NCBI GenBank assembly: GCA_965219635.1
Contig: OZ244783.1
Location: 1,302,001 to 1,366,000 of the forward strand
DNA: 64,000 bases
DNA from: JAPOXR01 sp965219635
GTDB taxonomy: Bacteria > Pseudomonadota > Alphaproteobacteria > Rhodobacterales > Rhodobacteraceae
Direction: 5' to 3'
Both the position numbers and the translations under genes were made by a program. Shown one piece after another: positions 9,166-18,300 of this stretch. Positions within the stretch are counted from its first letter, which is position 1, and the number at the start of each line of letters is the position of its first letter. The notes under the pieces are model-generated. The model did no database searches and was not told the origin of the DNA. It was given only the letters and a program-made list of their open reading frames with translations.

Positions 9166-9284
9166 TACGCAATCCCGCGCTCCCATTTCATTCTGTCGTC
9201 TTTGTGAAATTCTTGTCGCATTTGTCCAACTTTCGGGCAATGGTTGCCTCTAGCGATTGACGCTTGTTCCGGAGGATTCGCAAG

Positions 9285-9584
9285 ATGCCTGACGTGGTTT
9301 ATGTGTACTGGCGCGACATTCCTGCGCAGGTCATAGTAGGCAGAGGCCGGAAAGCAGCAAAGCAACAACTGTCGGAACGGTTCGAGCAGGCAATTGACAG
9401 GTGCGCCATGAGGGTGGGAGCACGGGACTCGGATGCCTATCTGGCCGAATGGCGCAAAGTCGGACAAGCATCGCCTGAGGGCGAACCCGTAGCCATTGCC
9501 GCCGAACATGCAGCTCGTCTCGAAATGGAATTCGACGGTGACCGACTAAAGGAACTTATCACCAACGATGGTTGGTCAAGTTGA
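9285..9584 (+). CDS. 'Virulence factor' family small protein (PF13769-like), metF-linked
   Basis: 99-residue soluble protein with the family opening PDVVYVYWRDIPAQVIVGRGRKAAK and the internal segment LSERFEQAIDRCAMRVGARDSDAYLAEWRK. The family carries the name virulence factor for historical reasons and has no proven function. Start at the ATG at 9285 with GGAGG ten bases upstream. It overlaps the start of the MetF-like gene, which places it first in the methyl-folate operon; this linkage recurs in Rhodobacteraceae as far as I know. A role in the folate or corrinoid methyl pathway is inference from that linkage. Confidence 0.8.
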   Translation: MPDVVYVYWRDIPAQVIVGRGRKAAKQQLSERFEQAIDRCAMRVGARDSDAYLAEWRKVGQASPEGEPVAIAAEHAARLEMEFDGDRLKELITNDGWSS

Positions 9585-10545
9585 GTCGGCGAATTACCCC
9601 GGAAACAGGAAGTCGCTGGTGATAGGCATGTCCACACAAGACACCGAATGCGCAACCTTGCCTGTTGAACCGGTCATTGATTTCGTCGACGGCTTCAGTA
9701 TCGAAGTCATGCCTCGAACAGCGGCGAAAGTTGCTGATTTCACAGAAATCCTGCCTGCCGGAACCCGCGTGTTCGTCGCCAATATAGAAGGCACACCATT
9801 TGCCGACATGTTGGAAACGGTACAACGAATTTCTGGCGAGGGCTTCACGGTGGTTCCTCACATCACGGCTCGTTCTGTGCAGCACGAGCCGGAACTGGTG
9901 ACGATGCTGGACAACTACCGGCGCGTGGCCGGTATCCATGAGGCGCTCTTACTTGCAGGAGGAATGGAAAAACCAGTTGGCGACTTCCATTGCGCCATGC
10001 AACTGCTTGAGACACGCCAGTTTGAACGTTTCGGCTTTGAACGAATTCATGTTGCCGGACACCCTGAAGGAAACCGGGATATCGACCCTGGCGGCGGGAC
10101 TTCGGAAGCTGACAGGGCCTTGCTCGAAAAGCAGCAATTTGCAGGCAAGGCAGATCTTGAACTGGAAATTGCAACCCAGTTCGCCTTCGACGCCGACGCT
10201 GTCATCGGTTGGGCAGAACGGGTCTCAGCCCTTGGCGTGACCATGCCCATAAAAGTAGGTGTCGCAGGGCCAACCAAGTTGCAGACGCTTATCAAGTATG
10301 CGCTTGCCTGTGGTGTTGGCCCCTCAATTCGTGTCATCCAGAGACGCGCAAGGAACATAAGCAAACTCCTTGTACCATTTGCTCCGGACGAAGTTGTCAG
10401 CAAGCTTGCTGCATTCAAGCGGGACAACCCGGCATCGCGGATTTCCGGACTTCATATCTTTCCTTTGGGCGGAATCCTGCCATCGGCCAACTGGGCCACC
10501 GGCAAACTCACACAGCAGTCCCAACCCCACCAGGCAAGTGAGTGA
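9568..10545 (+). CDS. Methylenetetrahydrofolate reductase-like protein
   Basis: Flavoprotein TIM-barrel reductase of the MetF family, producing 5-methyltetrahydrofolate. Family features are FTVVPHITARSV (substrate strand), ALLLAGGMEKPVGDF, the RIHVAGHPEGNRDI signature, and ATQFAFDADAVIGW, where the Q/F region contacts flavin and folate. 325 residues from an ATG at 9568 that overlaps the previous gene by 17 bases; an ATG at 9628 is an alternative start. It is divergent from classical E. coli MetF and belongs to the clade that sits beside corrinoid methyltransferases. The next gene starts four bases downstream, so a shared transcript and coupled flux are likely. Confidence 0.85.
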   Translation: MVGQVESANYPGNRKSLVIGMSTQDTECATLPVEPVIDFVDGFSIEVMPRTAAKVADFTEILPAGTRVFVANIEGTPFADMLETVQRISGEGFTVVPHITARSVQHEPELVTMLDNYRRVAGIHEALLLAGGMEKPVGDFHCAMQLLETRQFERFGFERIHVAGHPEGNRDIDPGGGTSEADRALLEKQQFAGKADLELEIATQFAFDADAVIGWAERVSALGVTMPIKVGVAGPTKLQTLIKYALACGVGPSIRVIQRRARNISKLLVPFAPDEVVSKLAAFKRDNPASRISGLHIFPLGGILPSANWATGKLTQQSQPHQASE

Positions 10546-10548
10546 CGA

Positions 10549-11472
10549 ATGACCCGCACCGTCGTTGAGTCGAAAACCAGGACAGTGGTCATTGCGCATG
10601 ACGAACCATTTTGTGTCATCGGCGAGCGCATCAATCCGACAGGAAGAAAATTGCTTGCTGCGGAATTGGAAGCCGGCAACTTCGCTACGGTCGAAAAAGA
10701 TGCGTTGGAACAGGTCAACGCCGGTGCGTCCATGTTGGATGTGAATGCTGGTGTCGTTTACAATTCCAACCCGGATCCGAACCAAACGGAACCACCTCTG
10801 ATGAGGCGCCTGGTTAATCTCGTGCAAAGCAAAGTCGATGTGCCGCTTTGTATCGACAGTTCAGTTCCGGGCGCGCTGGAAGCCGGGCTTGAAGAGTGCG
10901 AGGGGCGCCCCTTGCTGAATTCGGTCACCGGTGAAGAGGAAAGGCTGGAGTCCATTCTGCCATTGGTCAAGAAATTCAATGTTCCGGTGGTCGCCATTTC
11001 AAATGACGATACAGGCATTTCCGAAGATCCGGACGTCCGGTTCGAAGTCGCCCGGAAGATCGTTCACAGGGCATCTGACCATGGCATTCCTGCAAATGAT
11101 ATTGTGGTCGACCCGCTGGTCATGCCGGTTGGCGCCATGGCAACCGCAGGCAAGCAAGTTTTTGCCCTGGTCAGAAGGCTTCGCGAGGAACTCGACGTCA
11201 ATTCGACCTGCGGAGCTTCAAACGTTTCATTCGGTCTGCCGAACCGGCACGGAATAAACGCAACATTCCTTCCCATGGCCATCGCTGCTGGCCTGACTTC
11301 GGCGATCATGAATCCGGTACGCCCCCAGGAAATGCAGGCGGTGCGCGCCGCCAATCTGCTGACCAATAACGATCCCAACGGTGCGGTCTGGATCAGATGC
11401 TACAAACCGGCAACCGAGCAGCTTGAGCAACACACTTCGCGGCGCACCGGCCGCCGCCGCAGAAATCGCTGA
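10549..11472 (+). CDS. Methyltetrahydrofolate:corrinoid methyltransferase (pterin-binding domain of split methionine synthase)
   Basis: Pterin-binding TIM-barrel enzyme equivalent to the folate domain of cobalamin-dependent methionine synthase. Motifs are FCVIGERINPTGRK, GASMLDVNAGV, LCIDSSVPGALEAGLE, LLNSVTGEEERLE, DIVVDPLVMPVGA and STCGASNVSFGLPNR. 307 residues with an arginine-rich tail (TGRRRRNR). Single-domain: no cobalamin or homocysteine domain is fused, so separate corrinoid and homocysteine methyltransferase proteins must exist outside the window. Together with the MetF-like gene before it and the ASKHA activator after it, this matches the split methionine synthase described in Phaeobacter. 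Confidence 0.88.
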   Translation: MTRTVVESKTRTVVIAHDEPFCVIGERINPTGRKLLAAELEAGNFATVEKDALEQVNAGASMLDVNAGVVYNSNPDPNQTEPPLMRRLVNLVQSKVDVPLCIDSSVPGALEAGLEECEGRPLLNSVTGEEERLESILPLVKKFNVPVVAISNDDTGISEDPDVRFEVARKIVHRASDHGIPANDIVVDPLVMPVGAMATAGKQVFALVRRLREELDVNSTCGASNVSFGLPNRHGINATFLPMAIAAGLTSAIMNPVRPQEMQAVRAANLLTNNDPNGAVWIRCYKPATEQLEQHTSRRTGRRRRNR

Positions 11473-11526
11473 CGGAACGGTTTGCCAATGCACTCTTGCA
11501 ACAATTCTGAAGGCGGTGTGCGTCAA

Positions 11527-11543
11527 CCGCAGCGCGGCTGCGG
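11527..11543 (+). promoter_or_regulatory. Small hairpin before the ASKHA activator gene
   Basis: CCGCAG (11527-11532) pairs with CTGCGG (11538-11543) around a five-base loop, in the 95-base gap between the methyltransferase and the activator. No U-tract follows. It may be a processing or stability element; function is unproven. Confidence 0.3.
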
Positions 11544-11567
11544 CAACATGCTTAGGATGGGCAAGAG

Positions 11568-13700
11568 TTGACGCCTAAGGGTGAGAGCGAAGATCAGCGA
11601 ACCGGGCCTGCGGCTCATGGTTCTACAGTAGGCGGTGATGGCATCGCCAGCGAGCCGCCGCTGGCCATCTTCATGCCGTCTGGAAGGCGCGGCCATGTAC
11701 AAGTCGGCACAACCGTGCTGGAAGCGGCACGTCAGCTTGGAGTTGACCTTGACAGCGTTTGCGGCGCTCGGGGAATTTGTTCCAGGTGCCAGGTCTCGCC
11801 GTCTTTCGGTGAATTCCCAAAGCATGGTGTTACGGCAAGAACAAGCGCGCTGTCTGAATGGAATGACGTCGAGGAGCGTTACAACCGCGTTCGTGGCCTG
11901 AAACCAGGCAGGCGGCTTGGATGCCAAGCCCGGATTCTTGAGGACATCGTGATCGATGTCCCGGTCGGATCGCAGGTCCACAAACAGGTTGTAAGGAAGT
12001 CACCGGACGAAAGGCCGGTGCAGATGGATCCGGCAGTCAAACTGCACTACGTCGAAGTTGACGAACCCGATATCCACGACCCGACTGGCGACCTGGAGAG
12101 GCTGAAGGCAGCCTTTGCAAACCAGTGGGGCCTGCATCGTGTCTCAATCGACTTTGCGATCCTGGCGCAACTACAGGTGGTACTCCGGCGTGGCGACTGG
12201 AAGGTTACCGCCGCTCTTCACCGGCAATTTCCGGATGACGATCCTTGCATCATCGGCATCTGGCCAGGATTCAAGGAGGGGCCGCTCTTCGGTTATGCTG
12301 TCGACGTCGGCTCCACGACCGTGGCAGCGCATCTGTGCGACCTGGAAACCGGCAAGGTTGTCGCCACCGCTGGTGTCATGAATCCCCAGATAAGGTTTGG
12401 TGAAGACCTGATGAGCCGGGTTTCGTTTGCGATGCTCAATGAGGATGGCGCAGCACGGATGACCGACGCAATCAGGCTGGCAGTCAACCAGCTGTTCGAA
12501 GATACGGCACAAGAGGCCGGCATCAATACAGATGACATTGTCGAGGCCGTATTTGTCTGTAACCCGGTCATGCACCATCTCCTATTCGGACTCGATCCGG
12601 TTGAGCTTGGGCAAGCGCCGTTTGCGCTGGCAACCGCTGACCCGATTGCACTCAAGGCATCCGAAATGGGACTGGAATGCCTTCGTGGTTCATCGCGGAT
12701 TCATGCACTTCCCTGCATAGCCGGACATGTGGGCGCAGATTGCGCGGCGGTTGTGCTTTCCGAACAGCCTCACCTCTCGGATGACAATGTACTGATCGTT
12801 GATGTGGGAACCAATGCCGAGATCGTCTTTGGCAACAGCCAACGATTGCTTGCATGCTCGTCCCCGACCGGCCCGGCGTTCGAGGGTGCGCAGATTTCTT
12901 CAGGACAGCGGGCCGCGGCCGGAGCCATTGAACGGGTTCGGATAGATCCGGACACCAAGGAGCCATCATTCAAGATCATTGGCTGCGAGCATTGGTCAAA
13001 CGAGGAGGAGTTTTCGCAACACCTGGAAGATGCCCGGGTAACCGGCATCTGCGGCTCTGGGATCATCGAAGCGATTGCAGAAATGCGCATTGCCGGAATC
13101 GTCGACAAGTCCGGCCTGATCGGGTCGCCGGAACAGGTGGGCACCGACCGCGTGGTCCCTGAAGGCCGCACCTACTCTTATGTCCTCTATTCTGCCGTAG
13201 ACAGGAGCATACAGATCCGGGTTACCCAGGCCGATATCCGTGCTGTTCAATTGGCAAAGTCTGCGCTGTATGCCGGCGCAAGACTGTTGCTGGACGAATT
13301 CGGCATAGACACCGTCGACCGGATTGTGCTCGCTGGAGCCTTCGGCTCTCATATCTCGCCCAAGCATGCGTTGGCGCTGGGGATGATCCCCGATTGCCAT
13401 CCTGACCGGATCAACTCGGCGGGAAACGCGGCTGGAACCGGCGCCCGGATGGCGCTGTGCAGCCTTGCCGCAAGGTCTGAAATCCTCGAGGTTGTCAGGA
13501 AAATCGAGAAGGTCGAAACCGCAGTAGAACCAAGATTTCAGGAGCACTTCGTCAACGCCAACGCAATTCCTCATGCAACTGATCCATTCCCCGAACTGGC
13601 AAAAGTCGTTGCAATGACCAACACAACATACAATCCGGCGACCGCTGGCTCTTCCGGTTCAAGCTCAAGGCGGCGGCGACGGCGGAAACCGGGCTCCTGA
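11568..13700 (+). CDS. 2Fe-2S/ASKHA corrinoid-activating protein (RamA/RACo-like, DUF4445)
   Basis: ATP-dependent reductive activator that returns inactive Co(II) corrinoid protein to Co(I). The N-terminal ferredoxin-like domain binds a 2Fe-2S cluster through Cys65, Cys71, Cys74 (VCGARGICSRC) and Cys119 (RRLGCQ). A linker follows, then an ASKHA ATPase fold with GYAVDVGSTTVAAHLCDL, VLIVDVGTNAEIVFGN, TGICGSGIIEAIAEM and VLAGAFGSHIS. 710 residues from a TTG start at 11568, with AGGA about ten bases upstream; an in-frame ATG at 11673 would remove part of the ferredoxin strand and is less likely. The C-terminus is a basic SSSRRRRRRKPGS tail. Last gene of the one-carbon operon. Confidence 0.9.
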   Translation: MTPKGESEDQRTGPAAHGSTVGGDGIASEPPLAIFMPSGRRGHVQVGTTVLEAARQLGVDLDSVCGARGICSRCQVSPSFGEFPKHGVTARTSALSEWNDVEERYNRVRGLKPGRRLGCQARILEDIVIDVPVGSQVHKQVVRKSPDERPVQMDPAVKLHYVEVDEPDIHDPTGDLERLKAAFANQWGLHRVSIDFAILAQLQVVLRRGDWKVTAALHRQFPDDDPCIIGIWPGFKEGPLFGYAVDVGSTTVAAHLCDLETGKVVATAGVMNPQIRFGEDLMSRVSFAMLNEDGAARMTDAIRLAVNQLFEDTAQEAGINTDDIVEAVFVCNPVMHHLLFGLDPVELGQAPFALATADPIALKASEMGLECLRGSSRIHALPCIAGHVGADCAAVVLSEQPHLSDDNVLIVDVGTNAEIVFGNSQRLLACSSPTGPAFEGAQISSGQRAAAGAIERVRIDPDTKEPSFKIIGCEHWSNEEEFSQHLEDARVTGICGSGIIEAIAEMRIAGIVDKSGLIGSPEQVGTDRVVPEGRTYSYVLYSAVDRSIQIRVTQADIRAVQLAKSALYAGARLLLDEFGIDTVDRIVLAGAFGSHISPKHALALGMIPDCHPDRINSAGNAAGTGARMALCSLAARSEILEVVRKIEKVETAVEPRFQEHFVNANAIPHATDPFPELAKVVAMTNTTYNPATAGSSGSSSRRRRRRKPGS

Positions 13701-13760
13701 GACTGAATCGGAATTTGACGAATGCCTGATTGCCGGGGTATCGTCGTTCTCGGAAAGGAC

Positions 13761-13835
13761 GCGGGTGTAGTTCAGAGGCAGAACGTCAGCTTCCCAAGCT
13801 GAATGTCGTCGGTTCGATTCCGATCACCCGCTCCA
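13761..13835 (+). tRNA. tRNA-Gly (CCC anticodon)
   Basis: Complete cloverleaf with the CCA end encoded. Acceptor GCGGGTG pairs with CACCCGC. The D arm is GTTC/GAAC, the anticodon stem TCAGC/GCTGA encloses TTCCCAA (anticodon CCC), and the T arm contains GGTTCGATTCC. The body closely resembles bacterial glyU. It lies 60 bases after the ASKHA gene and converges on pgi. Confidence 0.96.
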
Positions 13836-13880
13836 GCCCCTTCACAAACTGGTCTTCAACGGCAGCGCCGACGCCACGTC

Positions 13881-15473
13881 TTACCTCCGGGCCTTCCGGA
13901 TGAAATCAAGCAGCATGCCGGTTGAAGGATCGGTTTCTGCGGGCCTGCTTCCGGATGACACACAATCCACAAGCTCCGTGGCCAGTTTCTTGCCAAGCTC
14001 GACGCCCCATTGGTCAAAGCTGTTGATCCCAAGAATAACCCCTTCCACAAACACCTTGTGCTCATAGAGAGCAATGATCTGGCCAAGGACTCGGGGCGTC
14101 AATTTAGGGTAAGCAAGCACCGTTGACGGACGGTTGCCGGGACATGCCTTATGACTTTCAAGAACCACGCTACTGTCGGGTGAGGAGCCGTTCTTGCTGC
14201 CCACCATCAATGCGCGCGCCTGGGCCAGGCAGTTTGCGACCAGGATGTCGTGGTGATGCCGCAATTCTGGTTCGTGGCCTTCGGCAGCAACCAGGAATTC
14301 ACACGGTACAACTTGCGTCCCTTGATGGAGCATCTGATGGAAGGCATGCTGGCCATTGGTCCCAGGTTCACCCCAAACAACTGGCGCGGATTCCTCTTCG
14401 AGCAAGCTGCCATCAAGAGTGACCGACTTTCCGTTTGACTCCATCTCCAGCTGTTGAAGATAGGCAGGCAGTTGAGAAAGCCGTTGGTCATACGGCAATA
14501 CAGCCCGTGTACCGTAGCCACAAATCTGGTTGTGCCAGAGCCCCGCAAACGCCAGCAGTACAGGCATGTTTTGCCGGAAATCGGCGGTACAAAAGTGACT
14601 GTCGATGGATCTGGCGCCCTCAAGAAAATCCCGGAAGTTTCGGGCTCCGATGGCGATCATCAAGGACAGGCCAACCGGGCCCCAGATGGAGTAGCGCCCT
14701 CCGACCCAGTCACCGAAACCGAAGACCTTTTCGGGATCAATTCCGAAAGCGCCGGTTTCCCCGAGGTTGCTTGAAATCCCGACAAAGCGGGAGTGCACTC
14801 CTTCTTCGCCTTCGGATTCAACAATCCACTGGCGGGCTGTGCGCGCGTTGGTCAGGGTTTCGATGGTACGGAAGGTCTTCGAGACGACCACAACCATGGT
14901 GGTTGCCGGATCAAGCCGGCGAAGTGTCTGGTCAATCTGCGAGCCATCGATATTCGAAACAAAATGCACCGCCGGGCCTTGCGCAAATGGAGCCAGGGCC
15001 TCCGTGGCCATAGCCGGGCCAAGATCGGAACCGCCGATGCCGATGTGAACAATGTCGCTCACCCGGCGGTTCGGCACTGGCGACAATTCACCCGACCGAA
15101 TGGCACTGGCGAAGCGTTCCATTCGATCCAGCGTTTGCCCCGCCTCCTTGGCAACATCGATGCCGTCCATGATGACCGCCTTGCCCGGCGCGCTGCGCAG
15201 TGCCGTATGCAGCACCGCACGCCCCTCGCTGGCGTTGATCTTATCTCCTTCAAACATCCCTCTTATGCGATCCGGGAGGTGGCTGCGGCGCGATAGCTCG
15301 ACAAGTCCATCAAGCGCATGCCGATCAAGGCTTGTCTTGGAGTAGTCGAATAGCAGGCCATCGAACTCGAGCGAGAAATCAACCACCCGGCGGGGATCGG
15401 TTTCGAAGAGTTCGAGGATTGTGCGCCGGTTATCCGCCCGGTGGGATCTCAACTCATCAAGACTTGCCATCAT
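13881..15473 (-). CDS. pgi: Glucose-6-phosphate isomerase
   Basis: Interconverts glucose 6-phosphate and fructose 6-phosphate. 530 residues. Family signatures are HIGIGGSDLGPAMATEAL, VSKTFRTIETLTNA, FGFGDWVGGRYSIWGPVGLS (PROSITE-type signature), EMESNGKSVTLDG, PVVWGEPGTNGQHAFHQMLHQG (catalytic Glu and His) and the C-terminal INSFDQWGVELGKKLA with the active-site Lys. Start ATG-ATG with GGAG upstream. It follows zwf on the same strand after a 132-base gap. In related genomes pgl usually lies between zwf and pgi, and here it is absent. Confidence 0.98.
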   Translation of the reverse strand: MMASLDELRSHRADNRRTILELFETDPRRVVDFSLEFDGLLFDYSKTSLDRHALDGLVELSRRSHLPDRIRGMFEGDKINASEGRAVLHTALRSAPGKAVIMDGIDVAKEAGQTLDRMERFASAIRSGELSPVPNRRVSDIVHIGIGGSDLGPAMATEALAPFAQGPAVHFVSNIDGSQIDQTLRRLDPATTMVVVVSKTFRTIETLTNARTARQWIVESEGEEGVHSRFVGISSNLGETGAFGIDPEKVFGFGDWVGGRYSIWGPVGLSLMIAIGARNFRDFLEGARSIDSHFCTADFRQNMPVLLAFAGLWHNQICGYGTRAVLPYDQRLSQLPAYLQQLEMESNGKSVTLDGSLLEEESAPVVWGEPGTNGQHAFHQMLHQGTQVVPCEFLVAAEGHEPELRHHHDILVANCLAQARALMVGSKNGSSPDSSVVLESHKACPGNRPSTVLAYPKLTPRVLGQIIALYEHKVFVEGVILGINSFDQWGVELGKKLATELVDCVSSGSRPAETDPSTGMLLDFIRKARR

Positions 15474-15605
15474 CGGTCTCCAATTAATCCGGCAACATCC
15501 GGCCGACGCGCTGCGGCCCCGACCAAAGTTCGATCAAGGCACTCTGAGTGTGTGCAGTGTGCAATGCACTTGATTCCGGCTGTTCCTGTACCGGTAGCCC
15601 CGGCC

Positions 15606-17057
15606 TCAAGGAACCAGCTTTCTCCAGCTACGATTGTCGCGGTGCAGCAAGGCATCGGCTTCGGTTGGCCCGCTGCTTCCGGCGTCGTACGCCACCAACT
15701 GATCTCCGCCGCTGTCCCAGTTTTCGCGCACCGTGTCAGTCCATGCCCACGCTGCTTCAACCTCATCGTCGCGCATGAAGAGGGTCTGATCCCCCCGGAT
15801 CACGTCCATTATCAGTCGCTCGTAAGCATTTGTAAGTTTGCCTATTTCTGAACCAAGGGATCCTGCAAAACTCATGTCCAGTGGAACGGCAGCCAGGCGC
15901 ATGCCGCCGGGACCCGGCTCCTTGATGGTAATCTGCATGGTAATGCCTTCATTGGGCTGCAGCCTGATGGACAGCTGATTGCCCGGCCCGACATTCATGC
16001 CCTCGAATATCAAATGAGGTGGCCGCTTGAAGGTAACCACGATCTCGGACACCCGCTCCCGAAGCCTCTTGCCGGTGCGCAGATAAAAGGGTGTGCCTGC
16101 CCAGCGCCAGTTCGCGACAGCGCATTTGAGGGCAACATAGCTCTCGGTGCGGCTGGCCGCTGAACAGGCATGGTCGAGATAGTTTTCGCCAGGTTCATCG
16201 CTTGCATATTGGGCTCGCACCACATTGCCGGCCTCCACAGGTTCCAGAGCACGGATCACCTTGACTTTTTCATCCCTCACTGCGTTCGGATCGAACCGCG
16301 AAGGCGGTTCCATCGCCGCAAGGCACAGCAGTTGCAGCAGATGGTTCTGAACCATGTCCCGCATTGCGCCTGTACGGTCGTAGTACCCTTGCCTGCCCTT
16401 GATACCCAGTTTCTCTGCTACTGTAATCTGGACGTGATCAATGTGGGTGGAGTTCCATAACGGCTCGAACAAGGCATTGGCGAACCTGAGTGCCATCAGG
16501 TTCTGGACTGTTTCCTTTCCGAGGTAATGATCTATGCGGTAGATCTGCCCTTCATTGAAAGTTGCGATGAGCGCCCGGTTCAACTGCCGGGCCGAGTCAA
16601 GATCCTGCCCGAACGGCTTTTCGACTACTATCCGGGAGTTGTCCCTTACCAGGCCATTTGAATCAAGTCCGCTGACTATCCCTTCAAACAAGCTTGGCCC
16701 GACAGAAAGATAGTATGCAGAGGGAACCTCGGACCGCAGAATTTTGGCAAGGGCTTGCCAGCCTTCTCCGCCCTCAACGTCTATGGCACGGAAAGCAAGG
16801 CACTTCAGGAAACGGTCCAGGTCGCCCTCGGCGGTGTTTGCAGATTCCGACTGCTGCTTGATCGCATCCGAGGCGAATTTCCGGAATTGTTCATCGGAGA
16901 GCTTCGACCGGGAAACTCCAATAACGCGGGATGTTTCCGGCATCTGCCCTACCTGGAATCTCCGATACAGTGCAGGAAGGATCTCCTTGGCGGCCAGGTC
17001 GCCTGTCGCACCGAACAGCACGAAATCAAATGGTTGGACTGGAATGATCTTGAACAA
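15606..17057 (-). CDS. zwf: Glucose-6-phosphate 1-dehydrogenase
   Basis: First enzyme of the oxidative pentose phosphate and Entner-Doudoroff routes, with NAD(P) as acceptor. 483 residues. The Rossmann motif FVLFGATGDLAAKEILPALY stands at the N-terminus. The active-site signature is RIDHYLGKETVQN, and VVEKPFGQDLDSA is also kept. The start is taken as the TTG at 17055-17057: GGAG stands seven bases upstream and the product then begins FKIIPVQPFDF, as in relatives. The frame is open to 17207, but those residues do not match the family. The frame ends 132 bases before pgi with no recognisable pgl. Confidence 0.96.
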   Translation of the reverse strand: MFKIIPVQPFDFVLFGATGDLAAKEILPALYRRFQVGQMPETSRVIGVSRSKLSDEQFRKFASDAIKQQSESANTAEGDLDRFLKCLAFRAIDVEGGEGWQALAKILRSEVPSAYYLSVGPSLFEGIVSGLDSNGLVRDNSRIVVEKPFGQDLDSARQLNRALIATFNEGQIYRIDHYLGKETVQNLMALRFANALFEPLWNSTHIDHVQITVAEKLGIKGRQGYYDRTGAMRDMVQNHLLQLLCLAAMEPPSRFDPNAVRDEKVKVIRALEPVEAGNVVRAQYASDEPGENYLDHACSAASRTESYVALKCAVANWRWAGTPFYLRTGKRLRERVSEIVVTFKRPPHLIFEGMNVGPGNQLSIRLQPNEGITMQITIKEPGPGGMRLAAVPLDMSFAGSLGSEIGKLTNAYERLIMDVIRGDQTLFMRDDEVEAAWAWTDTVRENWDSGGDQLVAYDAGSSGPTEADALLHRDNRSWRKLVP

Positions 17058-17316
17058 CGGGAGACTCCGGACGCGTACTGCTTGAGTTGGCACTTCCTTA
17101 TCCCAATCGGGGTGGCTCTGCCAAACATCAGTACCGGCGCCGAACCTGCTCTGGCGCCATTGGATTGCCGTCGACGGCCACCGACCGCCTCGCCCGTGTT
17201 TGATCAATCAGATCAAGAGCCTATATTCCCGCCGCGTATTCCTGTGGAACGATGATTCGGTACGACCGGCAGCTGGAATCCGGCAAGTATGAACGACTAG
17301 AGGAGCCCGGCCCCGG

Positions 17317-18282
17317 ATGAACATGCCTGAAATCGACCGGTATGGTTCCAGCAATACCCGGACATGCAAATTCCAGGACCCGGTGCTGACTGCCGATGGA
17401 ACCGCCCGCGCCGTTGTTCCCTTGTCAGATCCCAGGACCTTGTGGTTCAACACTGGTACGCTCTGCAACATCGCCTGTACCAATTGCTACATCGAAAGCT
17501 CGCCTCGTAACGATAGCCTGGTCTACATAACCGCGGCCGAGGTTCGGGACTATCTGGCGCAAATCAGGCAGCGGCAATGGCCCGTTGGTGAAATCGGGCT
17601 TACTGGTGGCGAACCCTTCATGAATTTCGAAATCATCGAGATCATCCGGGACTGCCTTGCAGCCGGCTACGAAGTGCTGGTTCTGACAAATGCCATGCGG
17701 CCAATGATGCGGCCCCGGGTGCAGTCAGGACTCCTCTCATTGGCCAAGAGCGGACGGCAACGCCTCACAATGCGCATTTCACTCGATCATCACAGCGAAG
17801 CGCTTCATGATATTGAACGCGGTCCCGGCGCATTCCGCACTACCTTGAATGGGATGGACTGGTTGCAGGAAAACGGTTTTTCGATGGCAGTGGCCGGCCG
17901 GACTGTCTGGGGTGAATCCGAAGCTGAGGCCCGGGAGGGCTACTCCAGGCTGTTCAAATCGCAGAATTATGACATAGACCCGTTCGACCCGTCCGCAACT
18001 GTGCTGTTTCCGGAGATCGACAACAGCCAAGACGTTCCAGAAATCTCAGTCGACTGTTGGGCCAAGCTGAACAAACGGCCTGATCAAATGATGTGCGCTT
18101 CCTCAAGAATGGTTGTCAAAAGGAAGGGCGACGCAAAGCCAGTCGTAGTGGCCTGCACGCTCCTGCCCTATGATCGGCAGTTCGAACTGGGTGCAACGCT
18201 GGAGGAAGCGGAGCAGCCAGTCAGGCTTAATCATCCGAGTTGTGCCCAGTTCTGCGTGCTCGGCGGAGCCAGTTGCAGCTGA
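17317..18282 (+). CDS. Radical SAM domain protein of unknown substrate
   Basis: 321-residue radical SAM enzyme. The 4Fe-4S motif is CNIACTNC (Cys50, Cys54, Cys57), followed by the SAM-binding GLTGGEPFMN and the LVLTNAM strand. Further cysteines occur late in the protein (DCWAKLN, MMCASSR, VACTLLP and the C-terminal cluster in SCAQFCVLGGASCS), suggesting a SPASM/twitch-like auxiliary cluster, although the spacing is not one I can name. Start at the ATG at 17317 after AGGAG; an ATG six bases later is possible. No peptide substrate gene or partner enzyme is adjacent. The neighbours are zwf (divergent) and aroB (convergent), so context gives no function. Confidence 0.85.
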   Translation: MNMPEIDRYGSSNTRTCKFQDPVLTADGTARAVVPLSDPRTLWFNTGTLCNIACTNCYIESSPRNDSLVYITAAEVRDYLAQIRQRQWPVGEIGLTGGEPFMNFEIIEIIRDCLAAGYEVLVLTNAMRPMMRPRVQSGLLSLAKSGRQRLTMRISLDHHSEALHDIERGPGAFRTTLNGMDWLQENGFSMAVAGRTVWGESEAEAREGYSRLFKSQNYDIDPFDPSATVLFPEIDNSQDVPEISVDCWAKLNKRPDQMMCASSRMVVKRKGDAKPVVVACTLLPYDRQFELGATLEEAEQPVRLNHPSCAQFCVLGGASCS

Positions 18283-18300
18283 CTTACAGCTGCCCATCCG

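Noticed and set aside
15470..15766. Minus-strand frame of 98 codons between zwf and pgi as a pgl remnant
   Set aside because: It mostly overlaps the end of zwf in another frame and has no 6-phosphogluconolactonase motif.
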